NCBI RefSeq assembly: GCF_024343615.1
Contig: NZ_RJUB01000125.1
Location: 84,088 to 148,087 of the forward strand
DNA: 64,000 nucleotides
Source of the DNA: Ferruginibacter sp. HRS2-29
GTDB lineage: Bacteria > Bacteroidota > Bacteroidia > Chitinophagales > Chitinophagaceae
Direction of reading: 5' to 3'
Positions 1-10,500 of the stretch are shown in pieces. Position 1 is the stretch's first letter. Each line of letters begins with the position of its first letter. Below the pieces are notes generated by a model, which saw only the letters and a list, made by a program, of their open reading frames with translations, made no database searches and had not been told where the DNA came from. The position numbers and the translations under genes were made by a program.

Positions 1-527
1 CCGCTCACCCTGGCCAGCGACTGTCCGATGTTGTTATCGGGCGTCCTTTTCATCAATTCGGCACTGATGCCATCACTTACTGTGATGCTGTTTTTTTGCA
101 CACGGAGTAAACCGCTCGCGGTCTCTTTTTTCAAGGAAGAAGTAACTACGATATCCGTCAGATCGTTACTTTTTTTATGATTTAATATGATGGGTAATAC
201 TGTTTCCGAACCGGCTTTGATGATGACATCTGTTACTGCTTTTTTCTCAAAACCTACAAAACTGATATTAACCGTATAACTGCCTTCCGGAAGGGCTAAT
301 GCAAACTCACCCGATACGGATGATAAGCTTGTTTTATGCAGTGAAATAATTTCAACAGTTACACCTGCCAGCGAAAGGTTATTTTCGTCTTTAATTGTTC
401 CTGCCAATAAACCCGCCTTTGACACCTGGGCATGCAGATGATCGCTGATCAATAGCAACAGCGAACAGCAGATCAATATTAAAATCCTTCTTTTTTTAAA
501 GCATTTGAAAGGTTCAATTAAGTACAT
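1..527 (-). CDS. TonB-dependent receptor, N-terminal part (runs off the window)
   Basis: Reading the minus strand from an ATG at 527 gives about 175 residues before the window edge. It starts with a basic, hydrophobic signal peptide (about residues 1-34, ending HAQ). A carboxypeptidase-regulatory-like beta-sandwich follows (about 40-115; GTIKDE...LAGVTV...SGEFAL...VGFEKK), then the start of a TonB plug (DIVVTSS... to the edge). In this family the protein is an outer-membrane importer energised by TonB. The frame stays open upstream to 605, and a second in-frame ATG lies at 545; I chose 527 because it sits directly before the basic signal-peptide head. The barrel, and hence any substrate clue, is missing. 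It could be a SusC-like or a siderophore-type receptor; nothing here separates them. Confidence 0.8.
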   Translation of the reverse strand, partial: MYLIEPFKCFKKRRILILICCSLLLLISDHLHAQVSKAGLLAGTIKDENNLSLAGVTVEIISLHKTSLSSVSGEFALALPEGSYTVNISFVGFEKKAVTDVIIKAGSETVLPIILNHKKSNDLTDIVVTSSLKKETASGLLRVQKNSITVSDGISAELMKRTPDNNIGQSLARVS

Positions 528-753
528 AGTTCTGGCGTTTACCATTTTTGAGAATGATATCAATACACTCACAGTAAGTGAAAATGACGTGTTTCTACCC
601 GATCAGTGTGGGAGGTTAATTCTAGGATTGGAATTTCTAAATGGGCTGAAAAACAAAAAAATAAATGCGGATTTGAGGCGCGTTTATTTCCAGAACAAAC
701 TTATAATAAATAGTTAAAGTTGCATGTTACCAAAACAGCATGATAGCGTTAAC

Positions 754-1092
754 CTAAAATTGCGTAATTGTTAAGAGTGCTATGAAAGGCGCATGACCAT
801 TGGCTTTTACGGAGAGTACAGTCTTTTTGATTTGAACTTTTATCTTTTTCTGTCTCAATGACATAAGTTGTCTTACTTCAATTTTCATTTTCCTGAACTG
901 CCTTGTGAGAGAAGAAATTTCATCAAAGGACGAACCGTACTTTTTATAAATTTCAGTCAGCTTTTTTTTGCGTGCGGCAATTGCGGCGATGTCTTCAGCT
1001 GAAGCGCCGGGAGCCGGAGACTCGAGCAACGAGGAAAGTTGCTCCTGCATTATTTTGTAATCGAAGAGTGGAATACCCTGCATGATTGGCAA
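754..1092 (-). CDS. Small hypothetical protein, charged and probably helical
   Basis: This is a 112-residue frame with no recognised family. It has no signal peptide or membrane segment. The middle (about residues 30-90) is rich in Lys, Glu, Leu and Ile with an alternating pattern that suggests helices or a short coiled coil; the last 20 residues are more hydrophobic. An alternative start is Met4. It lies alone between the truncated receptor gene and the first giant gene, on the same strand, with about 226 bp on the left and 412 bp on the right. No clear promoter was found. The composition looks like a real soluble protein rather than a shadow frame, but there is no independent support. Confidence 0.45.
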   Translation of the reverse strand: MPIMQGIPLFDYKIMQEQLSSLLESPAPGASAEDIAAIAARKKKLTEIYKKYGSSFDEISSLTRQFRKMKIEVRQLMSLRQKKIKVQIKKTVLSVKANGHAPFIALLTITQF

Positions 1093-1504
1093 GTTTTATT
1101 GGGAGCGCTATATTATAAATTTAAAGCGGTGTTTATTGTATGGAACAGATTAAGAAACCATTACATAAATGTTAAGCACAGTGTATATGATATAAAAGCG
1201 AACAGCCTTTAGAAAAAGGCTGTTGTTGTTATCACATTGTTCACCTACAAAAAACTTTTGCAAAGTTTATCAGGGGATATTATCATTCCATAAAACCAAC
1301 ATGGTGTTTATGTTATTTTACCTGAGGCAGTATGTAGTTGTGTGTAGATGAAAACAATATCTGTTTAGGAAAGCTTTTGGATGTTATACCGGTGGCTTTA
1401 CCGAAAGGCACACCGATCAACAGGCAACTCAAAAAAAAACCGGAGCCTTCGCTCCGGTCAATTATTAACTATTAATTATCCATTATTCAATTATCAATTA
1501 TCAA
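1093..1504. other. Intergenic region with hairpins, no gene seen
   Basis: No convincing coding frame. It holds a perfect 10-bp hairpin at 1201-1224 (arms AACAGCCTTT / AAAGGCTGTT, 4-base loop) of unknown role, possibly a second transcription end behind the giant gene. It also holds the terminator at 1431-1459 and the AT-rich word array that runs up to the stop codon of the giant gene. Confidence 0.6.
1431..1459 (-). terminator. Rho-independent terminator of the 3412-residue gene
   Basis: Read on the minus strand, a GC-rich stem (ACCGGAGC / GCTCCGGT, small loop) is followed directly by a run of nine T. It lies about 45 bp after the stop codon at 1505, so it ends the giant transcript. Confidence 0.85.
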
Positions 1505-1506
1505 TT
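1457..1506. repeat. AT-rich degenerate word array (AATTATCA-like)
   Basis: About 50 bp of degenerate repeats of words such as AATTATTAAC, AATTATCC and AATTATCA sits between the terminator and the stop codon of the giant gene and overlaps the stop. It resembles the other short-word arrays of this window in size and position but uses a different word. Confidence 0.6.
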
Positions 1507-4500
1507 ACTCCACTACAATCTGCATAGTAGTCACTGCGCCACTTTCCGAGATCACTTTCAGCTGATAGACGCCTGCCGGTGTACTTTCTCCAAGGCTTAC
1601 CGCTCTTGAGAAACTATTGCCCGAAACTACTGCAGAGCCGGCGTAGACCACCTGGCCGATCTTGTTGCTGATCTCGATGGTATAGTTCCCTTTTTCCTGG
1701 TTGGTAAACTGTAGCTGTGCTGTTTTGTTTACTATCGGGTTCGGATACACGCTGATGGATGCCGCCTGTTTCACGGCTGCCACTTTTACAACAGAACTGT
1801 ATTGAGTGTGGCCGCCGAGGCTGATGGCTTTGATGCGGTAGTAATTATCACCGTTCAAAGGGGCAATGTCGTTTCTTGAGTAAGCGCTGTTACCTGTAGC
1901 CGTTACGTAACCGACAGAGCTGAAGCGGCTGCCATCGCTGCTGCGTTCCACTTCATATTTTTCCATGTTGGTTTCGGTCGCCACTTTCCAGGTTACGGTG
2001 TTGGTCTTATCATTGTTGCGGTTGGCTGCTACACTGGTAAATGTTACCGGCAATACGGTGATCCTGTTGAACACGATCCTGAAACGGTCGTTCACATAAC
2101 TTGCCGGGGCAGATGTTACGGTGAAATTTACCGTGACCGATCCATCCATATTCAATGGTGTGGTCGTATTCAGGAAACGATCGACCAGGAACCCCCTGAG
2201 CACATTGGCTTCGAGATCGTTGGCAGTGATATCGAAACTGTAACGCACCTGTTTCATTCCACTGATGGTAAGGTTGAGTGTATCGGCCTGTGCGATGGTA
2301 TGCCTTCTTTCCACCACCAGTAATTTGTTGTTGGTTTTAAGCGAAAGGTTTTCCGCGACATTCGGTGTTTTTATCGCGTCTTTTTCGTCTACCGCGTTGC
2401 TGTAAGCATCGCCAAAGTTGGCCAGCACCCCATCTGTGATGTAAGAAGTAGTATCGGAAGTAACCGTATTCAATGTTACCCGTATACCCGGCAATGGCGC
2501 ACCATTGCCGCCCCTGCTGTGCGGCCCCTCAACCGATTTTACATTTTCTTTGAAAGTAAGGCTGCCACCGCTTTCCATCGCCTGTACAAAAAATGCATTA
2601 CCGCTGGCCACATAGTTGTTCACCGTTCCTCCGGCGCCGTAGCTACCGCCACCGGGAGTGATCCTGTAATCAACACCGTCAAAGGAAAGCGCCTGGTATC
2701 CGCCATAACCTGCCGCCCCACCGAGGAACGGATCCCACAGGTAGAAGAATTCTTTGATGCCACGGGTGGATATTTCACGCAGATCGATATCCGATGCATA
2801 AGGGTTACCTGCCGTACCAAATTTGCCGGGTGCAACCAGAACCGGTGGCTGATCGCCGCTAAACAATTCACCTTTGGTACGAACTGTAGTGGAGGTGGAC
2901 GGCATGGTACCTGTTACCGAACGGTCGCCTTTGATGAAGGTCATGTAACCGATGTTGTTTTTGATAGTACCACTGTTGGTAGCAGTTACTGCCGTCCAGG
3001 CATCGGTAGCCTGTACATATGTTTTCATGTAAGGGCTCGCCGCGTTCGCGTCAAATCCTGCTGCAGCCCAGCCTGTCTGTGCCCCCGCGGAGATCTGTAT
3101 ACCATATCCGGGTACAGGATTGGAAGCTGCGCCGCTGGAGTTTTCCTGCCATGATTGTTTGATCGTTTGAGTGGTATTGGTTGGTACCGATAAGAAGTAC
3201 CATGCTTTGTGCGAAGGGATATATCTTTCCACCGTCACTTTACCATACAGGTAGTTGCCGGTTGTATTGCCTACCGACCCTGTACCGGCGGCTGTTGATT
3301 TGATGGTAAGGCTATCGTTGGTAGTGAACCTGATGTTCGAACCATCGTAAGAAACAAGGTTGTATACATCCATTGCACCGCCGAGGATCACACCACTGGC
3401 GCTGGTATTCGCCAGCACGAGGTTTTTCACCGCGTTGTTTACAAATGCATGTACCGGAATGGTCTGGCTGGCCGTACCGCCCAGTTTAATTGTGCCGTTG
3501 GCAGCGTTGATGCCGCTGGCGCTGCTGATAGTACCCGTGACCGTTAATGTACCCCCGCCAAGCGTAAGCATTCCACCCTCATCCACTATGATATTATTCA
3601 TCGTCTGCGATCCGCTTACAACCGGGTAGTTGGTAAGCCCTGCAGGGATATGAATATCCGTTGTTGTTGCAGGCACGCCACCGCATGACCAGTTACCAGG
3701 ATTATTCCAGTCTGCGTCTGCCACACCGATCCAGGTGCCAGCGGTACCTACGTTGATGGTAGCGGTAGTACGGTATTCACGGCACTGGCCTCCTGCCGGG
3801 ATGGTGTAAAAAACTTTATAGGTGCCTGCCGGTGTTCCGGAGAAATCCACCACGCCGGTAGAGGCATTGATGGTGATGCCCGCATCTGCAGTAAATACAC
3901 CACCTGTTGTACCGGTGATTACCGGGGAAGCAGTTCCTGAGTTGCTGCAGAACGTGGTGGTACCATAAGAAATGCTGGTTCCTTTATTACAGATCTCCCC
4001 TATAGCGATATCCCCTAATGTGGTAAGGCCGGTGGCTTTGATGTTGGTAGCATTTTTATTCGTGCTGGTCACATTGGTCCAGGAAGAGCCATTGTATGTC
4101 TGCACTTCCAACGCCAGTATTACAACGCCGGGATCTAGATCCGCCGAAACGAAGTTGGCTGTTACGTCCACCGTAGTGTAAGCGATACCGTTATTTGTGA
4201 GCGTGAAATAACGGTTCACGCTGCGGTTGCCATTGATATCAGAACTATTGATAGCCGGATGTTCATTCGGAGTTGCTGAAGCCACCAGGTCGCCTGCTGT
4301 TGTTACTGAAGCAAAGCTGGTAGTTACCGGTGTGTAGCTGGCAGCATCCCCTGTTTCAAATGTTTTGCTGGTGGCGCCTGTCGCGATATTTTTCTGCAAC
4401 TTACCATTTACCCAACCTGTGTTTTGCGCAGCGCCGCTGATGGCAGCGCCAACAGCCTGGATAAGGGTATTAGCGCCTGTTGCGATCACACCTTTGGTGA

Positions 4501-7500
4501 AAGTGAGCTGCCCGCCCATCGTTAAGTTGGTAAGGAGGTTCGTTACACCGGTGGTTTTATTTACGGTGATAGAATTGAACGGCGAGCCCGAAGATATTTC
4601 CTGTGTACCCGTACCGCTGAGTGTGAACAGAGATGTTCCACTGTTGATGGTACCGGTGTTTTTGATATGTCCTTTCACCCTGAACGTCCTGCTGTTTGCA
4701 TTTAAGACAGCTCCGGGATTTACCGTAAGGTTGTTATTCATCGTCCAGTTGGAAACCGGTGTAATACCCGCCGCGTTCGTGTTGCTGATGATCACATTAT
4801 TAAAATCACCCGGTGTACCTGCCAGCGTGATGGCCCCTGTGCTGCCGAATACCACCGTACCTGTACTGGTAAAACCTGTACCGAAGTTGAGGTTGACCGG
4901 GGTGGCCGGTATGAAGTTGAACATACCGCTGCTGGTGATCACCCCATTGTTGGTAAGATTGCCCAGCAGGTTTTGCATGTATGCGCCACCGTTGAAAGAA
5001 GCCCCTGCACCTACGTTCAGCTGCGACATTATTGTCCAGCCCACACTCGGGTTTACACCACCGGTGTTGTTCACGTTCAGGATGGCGAATTGCGGCGCTG
5101 AGGTAGAATGCAATACCGGCGATACGCTACCGTTGAAAGTGATGGTGACAGCATACGTACGCACCGCATTCAGCAGACTGAGTGTCTGCAATTGCGTGCC
5201 TGTAAAAATGGTTTCACCCAGCAGGTACATGTCACCGCTATTGGTGAAATCACCTTTCACGGTATTCACCGATCCTGCAGGCGCAGTAAGTACACCCGCC
5301 GCAGTTACAAGAAGCAGGTCGTTGAATGTTACGTTGGATACCACATTATAGTTACCCCCTACGGTTACCTTGTTGAACGTGGTGACACCGCTGATGGTTT
5401 TGTTGATACCATTCCACAATACGGTACTCGATTGCGGTGTGAAAGTACCATCATTCTGCCAGTCACCATTCAGGGTGATGGTATTGGAACCCGCTTCCAG
5501 CGTGGCTCCGGCTTCGATGGTCAATTTTGTATTTACGGTTACCGGCACGTATACGATCTTGGTTCCGCTGTTGCGGAAGATGAGGTTACCGTACGTGATG
5601 CCCGGCAAAGCGAAATGCTGCGTACCGGTTCCGTTGAAGATCACCGTACTTCCGTCGGAAAGAAAATAGTTGGAGAATCTGGTCGGGGCATTATCTGCCG
5701 CGATGATGAGTGTACCGTTGTCGTACAGGGTGGCGGATCCACCTATGGCATCCCTGTTGAAGAAGAACGATTTGGTATCGAGTGTACCGGATTTACCTAC
5801 GAGGTTTCCTGTTAGTGTAACTGCTCCTGTCAGTTCGGCTACAGCACCAACCGGTTTGTTGAATTCGATGTTATTGAAAGTGGAGGAAGAAATGGTTTGT
5901 GTACCTGCGCCATCAAATATTACATTCACGCTATGGCCATTGTATGTACCATTGTTCAGCCAGTTGCCCCCTACCCGCAGGATGTAATTATTTTCAAAAG
6001 CCCCGGCAGGATTGATGGTTATATTTCCCCTCACATTGCAGGTACTGTCGTTTTCCACCTGGCCATTGCTGACGAGCAGGTTACCATTAATGGTATTGCT
6101 ACGTTGCATCAGCGCTGTTCCCGCTGTTTTATTGATAGTAACGTTATAGTATGTCAAAGGAGCCACTCCCTGGTTGGTACTGCCATTAAATTCTACCGTA
6201 CCTGTACCGGGGGTAAAAGTACCATTGGTATAAGTATAATGGCTGCCGATCTGCAATTTACCATTCCCGGAAAATGTTACAGAGGCATTTCCGGATTGGG
6301 CCAGCGCGCCGGTAATAGTAACTGTTCCGGTAGAAATGCTGAGATCAATATTGTGCCCGTTAGTGCCATCGCTCAATGCAAGGCTACCGTTGATGTTTAC
6401 AGACTGAGCACCTGCATTGATCTCGTGAGAAGCGTCGGTGGCCCAGGTTCCGGTGATGTTACCGGTTGCAAGGCTGCCGCCCGAAGCCATAGAGAGCTTC
6501 ACTGCTTTTACACTTCCGAAGTTGATATTCTTCACCGTTACAGCTGTACTGATAACGGGTTGATTCGTGAAAGATTCGATACCGAGGTCTACGATATCTG
6601 TTGGCGAAGGGATAATAGAAGAAGGCACCCCGCCATATTTCCAGTTGCCCGGTTTGTCCCAATGGTTATCGATCACACCGCTCCAGATGAAATTGCTGGG
6701 GGCCTGCGACAATGTCCAGCGGCTGGCAATGCTGGTAAGGCCGTTTTTTTCTACATAATTATTGGTAGCATCATTGCCTGTGCTGGCACCCACCGGCGAC
6801 CAGGCAGTTGCAGGGTTGCTCCATAAGCCCATAGAAGACTCGCTGTTACCATTCAGTTCATCATCTTCGTAATGCAGGCGCAAGCCGGAAGTATAGGTTC
6901 CCGCAGGGATAACGATATTGTACTGCCTGTTGACAGAAGCACCTGACGGGAAATCGGCGACAGCGCCCAATGTAACGGTTACGGTTACACTATTTACTCC
7001 CGATACCGAACTGAAATTGATGGTATTGTAAGGACCTTCAAACGCGTAATCCACACCGGTTGTAAATGAATGCGTACGCCTGATATTACCGATGATGATG
7101 CCGGCACCTGTTCGTGTATTCGTCATCGTTATGGTCCTCGCTGCTGTGGTATTTATGCGGCCTTTCGTCATGTTGACGATAGCGGCATTCACATCATTCT
7201 GCAAGAGCAATAAGGTGGTGAAAGTTGATTTATCGGCCGTCAGTTCATTGAAGGTGGTAACATTCGAACCGCCGATGTTTGAACCGCTGGGCCCGGCAAA
7301 ACGAACCACAGAAGTACCTGCATTGTAAGTACCGTTGTTGATCCAGTCGTTGTAAATATTGTGTGTATAGCTGCCCCCGGCAAATGTGGTGGATGCAGCG
7401 ATGGTCAGGTTGCTGTTTACTGTAAGCCCTGAAGTAGCTGTCTTGATATTGCCATTCGACAACAGCAGGTTGTTGTAAGTGATCGGGTTGATATTTTGCG

Positions 7501-10500
7501 CAGCTCCGTTAAAATTAACTGTGTTGGGCACCGATGTGGTAACATCCAGAATACCTGCTGTGAGCGTAAGTGTATTGGCCACCCCCAGGGTAGCGTTACC
7601 CGAAAGCTGCAGTTTGGTACCATTGATCACGATCGTGTAAAGATCAGCCCGGCCGCTCAGGGTAGAAGTTCCTGTAAAGGTTGCAGTACCGGCAGTGGCA
7701 GAGAATGTGCCGTCTACTACCAGCCCGTTAGCGATAGAGAAACCTGCTGAAGCAATGTTTGAACCGGTGATGTTCAATGTATGGAAAGCCGCTGTACCGG
7801 CACCAGAAATGGTTTTGGCAGCGCCACTCAATATGATGGTGGTACCGGTAGCACCGGTGAAAGTATTGACAGCATTTACCATGCTCAGGTTGCCGGTAAA
7901 GGTAAGTGAACTGGAAGCAGTGATCTTGCCGCTACCCGTTACCGTTAGATTGTCGATGCTGATAGAATTACCTGCGATCGTAGCGCCGTTACCGGTCATG
8001 GTAAGTGTACCTCCACTCAGTTGGGTGAATGAGCCCGAACCGCTGGTCAGCAGGTTTCCTGACATGGTGAGGCCACCATCATCGAAGAATACCACTCCCG
8101 ATGCGGAGATCGTGATGCTGTTGAAATTCTGGTTTGCCGCAGCACCACTTACCGTTTTGTTTGCCCCGGCAAAAACTACTGTCCCGGTATTACCATTGTA
8201 CAAACCATTGTTTACCCAGTTACCATTGATGGTATGGGTGTAGCTGCCGCCATTAAAGGTGGTGGATGCTCCGATCAGTACGTTGCCGCCGATGCTGAGG
8301 TTTGCCGAAGGTGTAAAGCTCACGCTTGTACCCGCGCCTTTATTCATGGTGAAATTGCCCTGTGTGCTGAACGCGCTTGCTGCAGAGGATTTCACCGCTG
8401 CGCCTGCCGAGCTGCTGAACACCAGGTTACCATAAGCCTGGGCAGAAATGGCCTGGTTGGTACCGGCGTATTCTACTGTAGAAGCTGTAAGGAAGGTATT
8501 GGTATTGTAGTTGGATGGCAATGTATTGGTACCCCCGATTTTCAGGTAACCGGTATTGTTGATATATAAAGTACCACCGGCTGCACTGCGGTTAGCGGTA
8601 AAACCGGCGAGGTCTAACACGCCACCTACGGTGAGGTTGCCGGCTACTTTAATGTTATTGGTCAATGTGATCGTGCTGCCCACGTTGCCCGCGGTTACAG
8701 TGTTGAAGCTGGTTTCAAAAGTACCGCCGATCGTCTGCGCAGCAGTACCTGTGAAAGTTACAGAGGCTGTACCTGCGGTAAATGCCGAGGCAGATGCATT
8801 ATTCAACCAGTTGCCTTTTACATCTATGCTGAAATTATTCGCGTTCAAAGTACCTGCTGTGAGTGTGATATTGCCCGCTGTAATGGCCGCAGGTAATAAA
8901 ACACCGGCGGTATTGTTCACCGTAATGTGGTTGAAGGTTGCGACGCCTGAAAACGTCTGCTGGCCGCTTGTTCCTGCAAAAGCAGTGGTACCGTTGTTGA
9001 CCATGGTACCATTGTTCGTCAGCAGTCCTGAAAGGCTCAGCGTACCTGCAGCAGTGGTGGTTACAGTAGCGCCGGCATTGATGGTAAGGTTATTGCAAAC
9101 CACGGCGGAGCTGATCGTTGGCTGGCGTGTAGCCGTAGACGTTATGATCACGTTTGTTGTGGCCGTTGGCACTGCACCCGTACACCAGTTGGAGCCATCG
9201 GCCCAGTCGGTGCTGGTATTCCCTGTCCATTGCCCCGCAGTGGTGGTAGCGGTTACATTGGTATAAGAAGTGGCAGAGCATCCGTTGGAAGTTACCACCA
9301 GCGTGTAAGTTCCGGCGGCAGCTGCATTGAAAGTCAGTATGGGGTTTTGTTGTGTGGAAGTGAAACCATTCGGGCCACTCCAGGCATAGGTAGCACCGCT
9401 GAGGGTAGCGCCGCTGAGGGTCAAGGCAGAACCGGCACACACCGGGCCGTTGTTTCCTGCACCTTCCGGTGAATTGTATAAGGTGGTTACTTCCGACGCG
9501 GTCAATGCACGGTCGTAGATCAATGCGTCATCGAGTGTACCGGTAAAGTAAAAATTGCCAGGTTGTGAGGTCCAGGAGTTGTTATTGTCGTAAGCGATCC
9601 TCCACCAGCCGGTGTAATTTTCCGCGGTTGTGGTAGCAGCATTGGAACCTACCAGGGCGCCATCTACATAAAGCGCCATACCTCCAGCGCCCAGGGTGGC
9701 TACAGCCTGATGCCATTTATCATCATTGTAGGATGCAGAAGAATTAACGGTCACTACCTGGTTGGGATAAACACCGAAGTAAAGCTGACCGGAATTGTTC
9801 ATGTAAATATGACGATCATACTGTCCGCTCTGGCCCGTTTGTTCACGACCGAAACCGATCAATCTACCACCGGCGGTAGCAGTTTTGAACCAGATAGCAA
9901 TCGTAAATGTATTCGGGTTCGCATAACTTTTGGTGGTAGAAATATACTGCGTACTTCCGTTGAAGCTGTAGGCTTTGCCGGCATTCCCGAACCGATCGGT
10001 TACTGCAGTGGGCGCATTTTGCAATACACCATTATTGAGGTTGCCCGATACATCGTTGGCGTTGCCGGAGAAGGGCAGATTGGCTACCTGGCCTGTAACG
10101 GGTACCTGCGAGGTGCTCACACTGTTTACATTTACAACGATGGTAGCTGCTGCGCTTACGCAGCCGTTTACGGTTTGGGTTACATAATAATTTTTCGATC
10201 CTGCTGCAGCGGTAGATGGTGTTGGCGCAACGGCTGCTGATGCGTTGAACTGGATGTTGTTGAACATCCTTACACCCGCCGGAGCAGTTCCGGTTACGTT
10301 GATGGTACCTGTCGCTTCCGTGATTGGAAAGGCTGGATTATCCGCACCGATATTACCCATACCTGCGGAAACACCTATGCTATAGTTGCCCGCGGCTGGA
10401 ATGGTATAATTGAACACGTTGGTCACTTTCAATCCAGCGGCCGTTGCGGAAGCAGAGGTAGTGGTGGTTGAAGTGGCCACCACAGTTCCTGCACTGTTGT

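Noticed and set aside
505..717. Plus-strand 70-codon frame at the left end
   Set aside because: It overlaps the start of the truncated receptor gene head-on, has no recognisable features and no promoter.
4365..6826. Long plus-strand open frames (up to about 330 codons) opposite the giant genes, here and in the other giants
   Set aside because: They are antisense shadows produced by the Thr/Asn/Gly/Ala-rich codon use of the giants. Their translations are Val/Pro/Leu-rich with no signal, start context or family, while the opposite frame has a complete domain architecture.
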